Shown here in pieces: positions 36,395-45,194 of a stretch of 64,000 nucleotides of DNA; within the stretch, counting starts at the first letter, position 1; every line of letters begins with the position of its first letter. The stretch covers positions 310,001 to 374,000 of the forward strand of contig NZ_ML214298.1 in the NCBI RefSeq assembly GCF_004698125.1, written 5' to 3'. The notes below the pieces were generated by a model. The model ran no database searches. It saw only the letters and a program-made list of their open reading frames with translations, and was not told where the DNA came from. Source of the stretch: Halosimplex halophilum. Lineage in GTDB: Archaea; Halobacteriota; Halobacteria; Halobacteriales; Haloarculaceae. A program made the translations under genes and the position numbers.

Positions 36395-38356
36395 TTACAG
36401 TCGCCAGAAGCCCTCGATAGACCGGTCAGTGTTTGGCCGACTGCCGAACAGGTAGTCCCGACAGAGGACCTGGTTGAAGTACGAACAGCTGATCTCGCTC
36501 ACGTGAAGGCAGGACAGACAGGCCCCATCGCGCTGTGAGCACACCGGGTCCATCATGCACTCGTTCCCGTGTGCTTTCGCCTGCCCGAGGAGATCGTCAA
36601 GCTGCTGTTCGACCATGGTAGTCATCCCACCGATGTTGAACTCCTCGCGGTTGTTGGTGTAGATTACCAGCGAGAGGGCACGCGGGAAGAGGAACTCGCT
36701 CAGGTTCGTCCGGTCGAATCCACTGATGGTGCTTGCCTGCTTCAGGAGGATGTGCGAGAGCGTGTGCAGCATCTCGAAGACGTACTTCGTCACCTGCCCC
36801 TCGACGGTGTCGTCGGTGGTGGTGTCGAACCGACCATACTGGTCGACGGGGTCGAGGTGATTCAGCAGGAACGCCCACTGTTCGCCCTCTGAGAGATCTT
36901 CGATAGCGGCCCGGGCCCGCTCGATATCGGCCTCTCCCGGATTCTCCGGGATCTCGGGAAGCGTGATACTCCCCCGAACTGCATCTTCGTTGCTGGTTCC
37001 CGGAATGTTGACGGCGAGCCAGAGCAACACCGCGGCCGGGTCGAGGTCGAACTGCGTCGCCTCGGTTTCCGAGGTATCGACGAAGATCGGAGTCCCGTCG
37101 CCACTGCTTGCGTTCTGTGAGAAAGCGTTCAGCCGGGCCTCATCCTCCTCACGCCCCCCTCGCGTGTAACCGTAGACGAACGTCTGGACCGGGAAGTCCT
37201 CGATGACGCGAACGTCTCTGAACCCGAGACGCTCGAGGTCATCGAAGTAGGTCGAAATCTTGTCAGCCTTCTGTGGGAACCCCTCGGCACGAGCGTCTTT
37301 TTCCAGTTCGTCGATCGTGTGGGCGGTGAGTTCCTCGAGGCTGAGCACATACTGGAGGAGTTCGTCGCCAGCGTCGGTCATCTCTGTAGCGTTCTCGCCA
37401 GCGTTCAGGTCGATCAGGTCTCTGATGACTTCACCGATAGTCTGGCTGTCGATTTCGCCATGCTCGCGGAGCCACTCTTCAGCCTCGGCCAGTGACTCGA
37501 CCTCGGGTTCGCTCTGGTAGATCTCGATCTTCCGGTCGTCATCGATTTCGGCCCCCTCGATCCCCTCATTCATATCGACGGCTTGGAGCGGGGAGTCGGT
37601 GAGTCCGAGATGTTTGGCGAGTGCTTTCCGGGACCCGTCCTCGCTCCCGCGGAGGTGTCCAATTCCGGAAGTGTGTAGATTTACCGTCGTCAGGTAATGC
37701 GGGTAGTACGTCGAGCCGGCACGGTGGACCGTGGTGTACATACTGTCGTCGTCTGGGTTGTCCTCATAGGCCGGCGGAACGTAGTCACAGCCACAGCTCT
37801 GGTAGTAGCTCACCCGGGTATTCCATCCACAGATCTTACAGCGCCATTTGAAGTTCTGTGCACGCTGGCTGTCCTGCGTATCGAGAACGATGTGCTGATC
37901 GCCGTGCTCAGGACACTTCTGTGTGTAGAGTCGCCTGATTTCACCGCAGCTGTGGACGCTGGCGAACTGATACTGCTTCAGATCGCCGTTGCAGCCCGAG
38001 CGCTGGCACTTCAGTGCCTGGTTTTTTCCGCTGAGGTCATCCGCGGAGTAGTACTCGTGGGCCTTCTGGCAGCTGCTGCAATAGAAGGTGGTTGGGAAGG
38101 GGCGGGCGCGCACCTCCTTGGGGGCAGCGAAGTCGTAATGGCTGGGTTTGTTTGACGTGAAGCCCTGTTCACCACCATCCCAGTTCTTCGCCCGAGCGAA
38201 CACGCGGTCGACGATGTATTCCCGGTCGACCTGGCCGCTTGCGTCAGTTGTTTCGAGGCGGTTCACCTGCCAGATGCCGCGCTTGTCGCTGTAATCGAAC
38301 GTGTTCCCGGGAAGGAACTGATACAGGATCTGCTGACGGCTACGTTCCATGCTCAT
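36395..38356 (-). CDS. drmB: DrmB, DUF1998 DISARM protein
   Basis: 653 residues from ATG 38356 (an ATG at 38350 is also possible). Several cysteine groups in the first 220 residues (FYCSSCQKAHEY, CQRSGC, CGEI, CKICGW, YYQSCGCDY) form zinc fingers. The C-terminal 130 residues are the DUF1998 domain: FEMLHTLSHILLKQAS, FPRALSLVIYTNN, EEFNIGGMTTMVEQ, and the cysteine set CMMDPVCS, CLSCLHV and CSYFNQVLCRDYL. DrmA and DrmB form the core DISARM complex that loads on DNA ends and blocks phage DNA. Its start is 6 bp after the drmA stop, so translation is coupled. Confidence 0.9.
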   Translation of the reverse strand: MSMERSRQQILYQFLPGNTFDYSDKRGIWQVNRLETTDASGQVDREYIVDRVFARAKNWDGGEQGFTSNKPSHYDFAAPKEVRARPFPTTFYCSSCQKAHEYYSADDLSGKNQALKCQRSGCNGDLKQYQFASVHSCGEIRRLYTQKCPEHGDQHIVLDTQDSQRAQNFKWRCKICGWNTRVSYYQSCGCDYVPPAYEDNPDDDSMYTTVHRAGSTYYPHYLTTVNLHTSGIGHLRGSEDGSRKALAKHLGLTDSPLQAVDMNEGIEGAEIDDDRKIEIYQSEPEVESLAEAEEWLREHGEIDSQTIGEVIRDLIDLNAGENATEMTDAGDELLQYVLSLEELTAHTIDELEKDARAEGFPQKADKISTYFDDLERLGFRDVRVIEDFPVQTFVYGYTRGGREEDEARLNAFSQNASSGDGTPIFVDTSETEATQFDLDPAAVLLWLAVNIPGTSNEDAVRGSITLPEIPENPGEADIERARAAIEDLSEGEQWAFLLNHLDPVDQYGRFDTTTDDTVEGQVTKYVFEMLHTLSHILLKQASTISGFDRTNLSEFLFPRALSLVIYTNNREEFNIGGMTTMVEQQLDDLLGQAKAHGNECMMDPVCSQRDGACLSCLHVSEISCSYFNQVLCRDYLFGSRPNTDRSIEGFWRL

Positions 38357-38362
38357 TGTTGA

Positions 38363-41300
38363 TCACCGGTTGTCCATCGTCTCGAAGATCTCTCGGTAAC
38401 GGTACTCAGATCGGATCGGGAGCTGCTCATCGACGTCCCGCAAGCTCTGCATCGGCGAACGCTTGATCCGCTCGCTTGTCCACTGATCGTCGTCGAGGCG
38501 GAGCTGCGAGAGTGCTTCTTTCGTGAGGGCTTCGATGTCGCCCCGGAACTCCTCGTGGTCGTCTGGATTGCCGAACATTCTCAGCATCTGCTGGCGTAGT
38601 TCTCCCTCGTCGACAGAGTCGGCGAACTCCTCGGCGTTGTCTCCGAAGTAGAGGTTCCCGGCGCCTTCGCGGTACATGTAGTGGTTCAGGAGAAGCCCCA
38701 TGAATAGCCCTGGATGGGTCTGTTTGACGCTGTTTTTCGCCCAGCGGTTGATCGGGACCGGCTCCACCAGTCGGTCGAGGAATGCATGGTACTTCTCGAA
38801 GAAGTGGTAGTGACTCAGGTCGCGTTCCCGGATGGGATGTGCTACGTTGAACACGAGGCCAGGGCGCGACCGACCTGCCCGGGAACTCGCCTGGATGTAT
38901 TCAGCGGTCCCGCGGGGCATTCCGAAGAACGTCATCATGTTGAACCGGTCGACGTCGACCCCATGTGCGATCATGTTCGTCGCCGTGATGGTGTTGAGCC
39001 GACTCGCCAGCAGCCAGGCGAGCGCCTCACGCGTGTCCTCGCTTGCTCGGGCGCGCTCGACATCAAACTGATCGCTGTCGACGACCTCGTTCTCCTCGTC
39101 GAGACTGTTCTCGAGTGTGCTTCGGAGTGAGAGAACGGAATCTGTTACCTCCTCTTCGAGCACCCCTCGATCAATCAGCCGGTTGAGGATCTGTTTGTCA
39201 GCCTCCTCGTCCCAGGGGTCCTCCACAATATCCAGCACTTCCATGATTGTCTCGAAGCCGGTCCCTCCGGTCATCCGCTCGGAGGCCAGCGGGGGTCGCC
39301 CATCTTCCTGGAGGTAGGCGTCGAGCTGTGAGACGATGGACTGGTCCAGCCGGTCGCCGTCTTTCTTCGACAGTAGATAGGTGATACTGGTACTGTAGTA
39401 GCTGAGCAGCGCCAGCACCTCGTCGATCGAGTCAGCTTCGAGCGGAGCCGTCGTGTCTGTTCCTTCGAGTGCAGCACCTGTTAGCACCTGAGTCGGCTCG
39501 TTCAGGGACTTGCGGAACAGGTTCTGGATCTCCCGATGGTAGTAGAACAGGAGATCGATGATGGAGTTGATGTGGGTCTTCCCGTGGGGGACCAGCCCGA
39601 TGTAGTAGCGCTGGGTCTCTGCGCGCTCCTGTGCGTAGAAGTTCTCGCGCAGATAGGGGCCCGGGGAGGGGAAGCGCTCAGCCGGCCGCATGAACAGGTT
39701 ATGCACCTGATCTTCGAATCCGGTGATCGTCGCCGTCGGAGCGATGACCTTCGTTTTCCCGGCCTCGACGAGCTCCTGCAACTCGGCAACTCCCGTCTCG
39801 TAGTGACCGTCGAAGCTCCCCATGCTCTCTTCGAGCAGGTGGAGTTCGTCTGGAACCATCAGCGATGGCGCAGGGTCGTAGGGCTCGACCGGACGCGCCA
39901 TATCCGAGAAATCGTCTTTATCGATCGGGCAGCCGTATTTCTCGGTGCATTCACCGAGACTGGCGAACCCATGGATCGGACACTCGAGGTCCATCTCGCC
40001 CGTGATGAGGTGGGCGAACTTGCGCTGGTAGCCGACAGCGGTGATCTTGTCGATCGTCCCGGCAATGATCGTCGGCGCGTACCGGTAGAGCTCGTTGTCG
40101 ACGACGTGGACCGGGAGTTCCTCCTCCGCGTAGGTCTCGCTGGAGTCAAGCGAGCGCGACTGCCACGGGCATTCGAAGCTACTGCCTGTACAGCAGTGCG
40201 TTAGCCGATGGTCGTCCTCGGTGATCCGGACCTCAATATCCGCACCGCAGGCCGGGCAGTTGGGAACGACCTTTGCCTCACGGCGGAGACTCTCTCCAGA
40301 TGGGCCCTGGTACCGCTGGTGGTTGTTATTGTCATACCCGGTGAGGGCGTTCGGCGTGTTTCCCTTGCCGACGAGGTAGCCCATGGAAAATGGACGGGAC
40401 GGATGGGTCCCGATATCCGACTGTTCGCGGCGGACGAGGTCGGCATACATCACCGTCTCTGTCATCCGCTGGAATTGCTGGAGCGAGAGGAGCCGAAGCG
40501 GGAACTTTGTCCAGGCCGTAACCCCGAAGTTCTTCCCGCGAAGCCGGTCGAAGAACATGCTCCAGACTGCGACACCGAGGAACGCCTCGGTCTTGCCACC
40601 GCCTGTCGGGAACCAGAGCACATCGACGACATCGAGGGGAGAATCAGCGCCCTCGGCTCGATCTTCAGTCGATCCATCGCGCCAGCTGACCTCCGACCAC
40701 TCCTCGTACTCTCGGCTCGCAACGTCGGGGACTTCCATGACGATGAACACGAGCTGGAAAAGGCGCCAGCCTGGGAACTCGTGCATCCTATCCATCGCCT
40801 CGTTCATCAACTCGAACGCGCGTCCGACTGTCTCGGGGTGCTGACGGAGACATTCGATCCCGCGCTCGAAGCGCTTGATCTCGCGCTCGAACGCGTCGCG
40901 ATCGTCGTTAAAGTCGGCGAGATCGCCAGTTTTGGGGTCGTCATCCCAGTCTTCGCGCTCTCGATACTGTTCGAGCGCGGCATCGTACTCCTCGCGGAGG
41001 TACTGCCGCATCTCGGCAGCAATGTCGTCGAGGGTATCGAGGCCACCGTCTTCTAGATCCGCAAGCACCTCGAACGTCGCGTCGACATTTCGATCTGCGG
41101 ATTCGTAGACGAGCTGGCGGTACTGTGGGATGAACTGCGTCTCCAGCCGATTGGCCGTCGGTGCTGCAGCAGGTGCACGGCGGCCCGGCGGGACACCGTT
41201 TTCATCCACCTGCTGATCGTTGCGCTCGGGTGCAGTCACCGTACAGTTGCGCCCATGGCCCCAGAGGTCACGGTTATACCGGAAGTCCTCGGGAAGTGGG

Positions 41301-42190
41301 TCGAAAGTGAAGGGGACGAACTCGAGATCGCCTGTCGTCTCCAGTTCGAGTCCCACCTCGAACAGAGTTGGGTCGCGAATTGTGTAGATAGCGTCGTCAC
41401 GCGACTGTATTGCCTCGTTCGCGACTTCAAGATCAACGATGGTACTGTCGTCATCGTTTTCCTGGTCAGCCATCACTTCGACGGTCAGGGTGGCGTGCCA
41501 GTCGGGGAGTACCGGATCCCCCTCGGCAGCGCGTTCAGCCAGGTAACCACGGAAGCTCTCTTTGTCCTCCAGGGCAGCCGTCGGGACTTTGTCGTCACCC
41601 TCCGTCTCGGCGTAGAGGTCGTAGTTCTCCTGGGCGTGCTCGCGCGCGTCAGCGAAGGCTGTCTGGAACGCATCGCGGGCACGTTCTTGGACGACATCCG
41701 GGGTGGTCCGACTCGGTGTCTTGAGGACCTGCGCCGGGATCTCGATCGGGGGGATGTCGAGCTCGATCCGCTCGAAGACCGGGAGCAGGGTATCGCCCTC
41801 GTCATCCTCGTCGCGGTCACCCAGTGCGACGAAGGAATCCCGGTTCACCATCTCGTCGTACGTGGGGTTGACGCGCACCCATACGCTCGCGTTGACCGAG
41901 AGGACCAGCGCGTCGTCGTCGTCGGTGCCTCCCCGGACGCGGACGGTGGCACCGAGGCCGGTCGGCTCCATCTTCGACTGCAGGTCGTCATCCGGGTCGT
42001 CAAGTTGCTCTTCGCTTTCAGGCGCCAGCGCGCCCGCGAAGAACCGCTCGCTAGGGAAGTCCCGCTGGACCCGCCTGTCAATGTCGCCACGGGCCTGTTT
42101 CAGCACCGTCTCGCGGAGGTGCCGGGCGATGCGTTCGTCGTCGGCCGGGGTTTCAGTCCCGGTGGTATTTCCTGTGGACATCCTGCTCAC
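38363..42190 (-). CDS. drmA: DrmA, DISARM SF2 helicase
   Basis: 1,275 residues from GTG 42190, which overlaps the stop of the preceding gene by four bases (GTGA); ATG at 42181 is the alternative. The helicase core shows VDVLWFPTGGGKTEAFLGV near residue 530, a DEAH-like box LMVPDELHLLEES near 780, PTATITGF, and motif VI QASSRAGRSRPGLVF near 1107. Zinc-like pairs (CPACGADIEV, CPIDKDD) interrupt the lobes as in other DrmA proteins. The long N-terminal part (MIT-like helices and beta stretches) is typical of DrmA. With DrmB it forms the DNA-binding core that is opened when unmodified foreign DNA is met. Confidence 0.9.
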   Translation of the reverse strand: MSRMSTGNTTGTETPADDERIARHLRETVLKQARGDIDRRVQRDFPSERFFAGALAPESEEQLDDPDDDLQSKMEPTGLGATVRVRGGTDDDDALVLSVNASVWVRVNPTYDEMVNRDSFVALGDRDEDDEGDTLLPVFERIELDIPPIEIPAQVLKTPSRTTPDVVQERARDAFQTAFADAREHAQENYDLYAETEGDDKVPTAALEDKESFRGYLAERAAEGDPVLPDWHATLTVEVMADQENDDDSTIVDLEVANEAIQSRDDAIYTIRDPTLFEVGLELETTGDLEFVPFTFDPLPEDFRYNRDLWGHGRNCTVTAPERNDQQVDENGVPPGRRAPAAAPTANRLETQFIPQYRQLVYESADRNVDATFEVLADLEDGGLDTLDDIAAEMRQYLREEYDAALEQYREREDWDDDPKTGDLADFNDDRDAFEREIKRFERGIECLRQHPETVGRAFELMNEAMDRMHEFPGWRLFQLVFIVMEVPDVASREYEEWSEVSWRDGSTEDRAEGADSPLDVVDVLWFPTGGGKTEAFLGVAVWSMFFDRLRGKNFGVTAWTKFPLRLLSLQQFQRMTETVMYADLVRREQSDIGTHPSRPFSMGYLVGKGNTPNALTGYDNNNHQRYQGPSGESLRREAKVVPNCPACGADIEVRITEDDHRLTHCCTGSSFECPWQSRSLDSSETYAEEELPVHVVDNELYRYAPTIIAGTIDKITAVGYQRKFAHLITGEMDLECPIHGFASLGECTEKYGCPIDKDDFSDMARPVEPYDPAPSLMVPDELHLLEESMGSFDGHYETGVAELQELVEAGKTKVIAPTATITGFEDQVHNLFMRPAERFPSPGPYLRENFYAQERAETQRYYIGLVPHGKTHINSIIDLLFYYHREIQNLFRKSLNEPTQVLTGAALEGTDTTAPLEADSIDEVLALLSYYSTSITYLLSKKDGDRLDQSIVSQLDAYLQEDGRPPLASERMTGGTGFETIMEVLDIVEDPWDEEADKQILNRLIDRGVLEEEVTDSVLSLRSTLENSLDEENEVVDSDQFDVERARASEDTREALAWLLASRLNTITATNMIAHGVDVDRFNMMTFFGMPRGTAEYIQASSRAGRSRPGLVFNVAHPIRERDLSHYHFFEKYHAFLDRLVEPVPINRWAKNSVKQTHPGLFMGLLLNHYMYREGAGNLYFGDNAEEFADSVDEGELRQQMLRMFGNPDDHEEFRGDIEALTKEALSQLRLDDDQWTSERIKRSPMQSLRDVDEQLPIRSEYRYREIFETMDNR

Positions 42191-44913
42191 TCTGTAATTC
42201 GGTCGAGCTGATCGTCCGGGATGATGGTCGGCATGATCGTGGGGGCGAGGGCGTTGATGCTGCGAGCTACAACCTCGGCTGTGATAAGGCCCGTGTCCTC
42301 GAAACTCGTGCCGTACTCATCGACGTAGTCGCGGTACATGGTGATGGTGTAGAACACCATCGCGAGTTCGTAGTGCTGTTCGACGAACTCTTTCCAGTTG
42401 TCCTTGACGTTGCGCTCGACGATGAACGACCGGAGCGCAGCGGCGTCCATGTTGATCGTAAGCGAGAGGCCACTGATGGTTCCGTCCTGACTCGGATCGA
42501 GGTGGATCAGCGTGTGTTCGTCGAAGTGCCTCGCATCGGCTACATTGAACTTCTCAGGGTCGACCGGGTCACTGTCATCGTCGGTTCGCCAGTTCTCCTC
42601 GTGAACGTACCCGATGTCGGGCATCTCGAAGCCCCAGTCGTCGGTCCCGCCGTCGTCGCCTGTGTCTCCATCACGGTCGCTCGCGCTGGCTTCGTCGTCA
42701 CCAGACGCATCGGCGGTATCAGTGTCGCCGTCGCTCTCGTTCCCGGTTGAAGAATGGCTGTCTGTCCCCTCCACGTATTCGAGCTGGCAGCGTGCGGTGA
42801 GCGTGCCGGTATCGACATCCACGCCACCATCGGTTGCGAGGTCAGTCTCTGCGTGTCCCGGATAGGCGTCGGCTGGATCGTCGATCTCCGGACAATCGCG
42901 TGGGTCCGGACGGGTCAGATCGACCGAGAGCGTTGTTTCGTCCCCCGGGTCGGCGTCGTCAGCAGGGTCGATGGTCAGCGTGAGTAGACCGTTCTGGAGC
43001 TCGACCGCGCGTAGCTGGTCCGGGCTAGAGACTTCCAGCGAGCCGGAGAGAACGTCCCGGGCGAGGTAGTCGCTCTGGGCATCGGTTGCAAACCGAATCG
43101 TCGTCGCCCCGCTGACGGGTATTTCGACGGGCAGAGGCTCGTCATCGTCCCAGAGGACGTGCTCCTCACTCCCGGGGTTGTACTCTTCGATCGGTGTGAG
43201 AAACGTCGGGAGCTTCGGTGCGTGGGGCCTGTCGCTTCCGCTCTCGTCACCAGCCGAGGTATCCGTGTGGTCGGAGAGATCGCCGTCGGCGGACTCTGGT
43301 GGGGACTCGCTCCCATTGCCACTCGGGCGGATGCGCGGTGCGCGGATCCGCTCACCAGTGGCCATGAAGTTACCGACCTCCGGGTTCCGCTCGATGAACT
43401 CGGCGAACGTTTCGGTGTCGGTCGCCGGTTCGGCGTTTCCACGCTGCGCTCGTCGGCGTTCCTCTTCCGCGGTAAGCAGGTCGCTTCCCTCGAGAGCGTC
43501 CTCCAGCGCACTGAGGAACTTGTTGGCCTGCGGTGAATCCTCCAGTGTATCTCGGGACGGGCTGAACATGCTCACCATCCCGAGGTTCGCGAGGTCGTCG
43601 AACTCCGCGATGACAACGGTGTCAGAGGCGATCTTCGAGTACCCCAGCGACTTCAGGAAGTACTCTCCCTTGCTTGCATGGGTCTGGCCGTTGATGGTAA
43701 GCATCACGGCGTGGTCCTTCTGGACCCCCGTGCGTCCATGAGCGTCCTTGTGTGCCGAGGTACCGGAGACAAATTTTTGCTTCTCACTGGCCTCCTCGAG
43801 TTCGTCGTCGTCCTTGAACAGCAACACGGTGATGTCGCGCTCGCCCAACGTCTCCGAGCCCGTGTCGACGGTGAGGTGCTCTTTGTCCACGAGGAGATGC
43901 TCGTTGCCATCCTCCAGTTCTTGGCGGAACCCCCGCGTGTAGCTCTGCGGGAACTTCGAGTTGTACCGGAGATCGGTCAGCTGGATGGGGTACGGCGAGT
44001 CGACGACCGATCGCTCAAGCTTGTGGCGGAATCCCTCGTCGCCACTGATCATCGTTCGCGAGGCGTTCGTCTGGTAGTCGTACACCTTGACGAAAGCGCC
44101 GTGGCTCTGGGGATCTGGCGTCGTCGTGTTCTTCTCGAAGTCGTACTTCTCAGGGTAGCTTTCACGGAACTTCTCCGTGAGAGCCCCTCCGAACGTCCCG
44201 TCGAAGATGGGGAACTCGCCGTTCACCGTAAGGTATTCCACCTGACTCTTGTGCGGCTTGTCGTGAATCAGCGTCCACGACCACTCGCCCGGCTCGTGGA
44301 CGGAGGCACTGGCGATGAACTTGAACGCCCGCTCGTTGTACTCCTCCTCGACGTTCCCAGCGAACTTCATCACGGCTGTGCTCCCCATGCCGTACTGTCC
44401 CTGCAGGAAGTCGTACTCCTGCTTCTTTAGCCCGGGTGCGTGTAGCCCGACGAAGTCGTCGAATTCCGGGCGAGACTTCCCCTTTCCGTTGTCACGGACC
44501 GTGAGGTTGAGCAGGTTCCCCTCTTGGGGCGCATAGCCGTCGGCGATGATCTCGAGTTCTGCATCGTCGAGGTCGACCCAGCCCGACTGTGCGGCCTTCT
44601 TCATCGAGGAAGCAGTCGGATCGTCACCGACCGCGCAAGCCTCCTCGTAGAAGCGAAGGGTGAGCGAGTCCTCCGCATTCAGTGGCAGCTCCGAGAACGC
44701 CGCCATCGGAGAACTCGCCTGCGTGTAGACATCGGAGTAGTTGTTCTCGTCCTCACCAAGGGGCACCCAGTTCATTTCGTGTGCCCCCAGCTTGAGGAGA
44801 GTCTCTTCCAGCTCAGCGAGAATCTCCCAGACCTCGTCTGGGCTATCTGCGGTGAGTAGCCGTTCAGCGTACCTCTTGGAAGTGGCCCCAGACAGGCGTG
44901 CAGGCTGGCTCAT
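42187..44913 (-). CDS. MORC-like GHKL ATPase at the head of the DISARM operon
   Basis: 908 residues from ATG 44913 (MSQPARLSG); the open frame continues upstream through a hairpin but that part is basic and unlike haloarchaeal protein. The ATP-binding Bergerat fold is clear: LTVRDNGKGKSRPEFDDF gives the DxGxG box near residue 140, and GQYGMGSTAVMKFAG the glycine-rich lid near 172. A middle domain carries the S5-like part (AVMLTINGQTHASKGEYFL). Then come about 200 residues of acidic linker and a C-terminal helical domain. GHKL ATPases with SF2 helicases and DUF1998 partners were described as prokaryotic MORC relatives in restriction systems. Its stop overlaps the drmA start, so it belongs to the system. 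It is not among the standard DISARM genes. Confidence 0.85.
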   Translation of the reverse strand: MSQPARLSGATSKRYAERLLTADSPDEVWEILAELEETLLKLGAHEMNWVPLGEDENNYSDVYTQASSPMAAFSELPLNAEDSLTLRFYEEACAVGDDPTASSMKKAAQSGWVDLDDAELEIIADGYAPQEGNLLNLTVRDNGKGKSRPEFDDFVGLHAPGLKKQEYDFLQGQYGMGSTAVMKFAGNVEEEYNERAFKFIASASVHEPGEWSWTLIHDKPHKSQVEYLTVNGEFPIFDGTFGGALTEKFRESYPEKYDFEKNTTTPDPQSHGAFVKVYDYQTNASRTMISGDEGFRHKLERSVVDSPYPIQLTDLRYNSKFPQSYTRGFRQELEDGNEHLLVDKEHLTVDTGSETLGERDITVLLFKDDDELEEASEKQKFVSGTSAHKDAHGRTGVQKDHAVMLTINGQTHASKGEYFLKSLGYSKIASDTVVIAEFDDLANLGMVSMFSPSRDTLEDSPQANKFLSALEDALEGSDLLTAEEERRRAQRGNAEPATDTETFAEFIERNPEVGNFMATGERIRAPRIRPSGNGSESPPESADGDLSDHTDTSAGDESGSDRPHAPKLPTFLTPIEEYNPGSEEHVLWDDDEPLPVEIPVSGATTIRFATDAQSDYLARDVLSGSLEVSSPDQLRAVELQNGLLTLTIDPADDADPGDETTLSVDLTRPDPRDCPEIDDPADAYPGHAETDLATDGGVDVDTGTLTARCQLEYVEGTDSHSSTGNESDGDTDTADASGDDEASASDRDGDTGDDGGTDDWGFEMPDIGYVHEENWRTDDDSDPVDPEKFNVADARHFDEHTLIHLDPSQDGTISGLSLTINMDAAALRSFIVERNVKDNWKEFVEQHYELAMVFYTITMYRDYVDEYGTSFEDTGLITAEVVARSINALAPTIMPTIIPDDQLDRITE

Positions 44914-45022
44914 GCGACCCCACGCTCCATGGGCCGGAGGCCGGAACTGTCGGTCAATCGGCTGTGCGACGGTCTTGCGGCGCTGTGGTGGCCGTTGGGA
45001 ATGGTGGCCATACCTGTCAACA

Positions 45023-45060
45023 CAGATGCCCGTCCTCATAAAACTTCGGACGGGCATCTG
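45023..45060 (-). promoter_or_regulatory. Perfect 13-bp inverted repeat around a TATA-like box
   Basis: CAGATGCCCGTCC at 45023-45035 and GGACGGGCATCTG at 45048-45060 are exact inverted copies. On the minus strand the 12-nt loop reads GAAGTTTTATGA and holds TTTTAT, a TATA-like box for the DISARM operon whose first gene starts 110 nt further on. A repressor binding both arms would cover the promoter. Confidence 0.6.
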
Positions 45061-45088
45061 TAGTAGCATAACGCGCTCGCGGGCGCCC

Positions 45089-45114
45089 GTTGCGCGTGAG
45101 CGCTCGCGCGCAAC
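45089..45114. repeat. 8-bp inverted repeat in GC-rich leader
   Basis: GTTGCGCG at 45089-45096 and CGCGCAAC at 45107-45114 with a 10-nt loop containing GAGCGCT. It lies between the 13-bp operator-like repeat and the glycosylase gene. TGTAGTAGCAT (45059-45069) and GCGCGTGAGCGC just before and within it repeat those near 7782-7814. Confidence 0.5.
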
Positions 45115-45194
45115 GCGCGCGCTCGCGTGCAGCAGCTACGGAACACTACGGGACGTTTCGGGCCCCAAAACTGCTAACCAGCCGCGATAACCGA

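Noticed and set aside
31111-45069. BREX system
   Set aside because: The methylase and helicases could suggest it, but no pglZ, brxC or brxL is present, while drmA, drmB and drmC are clear.
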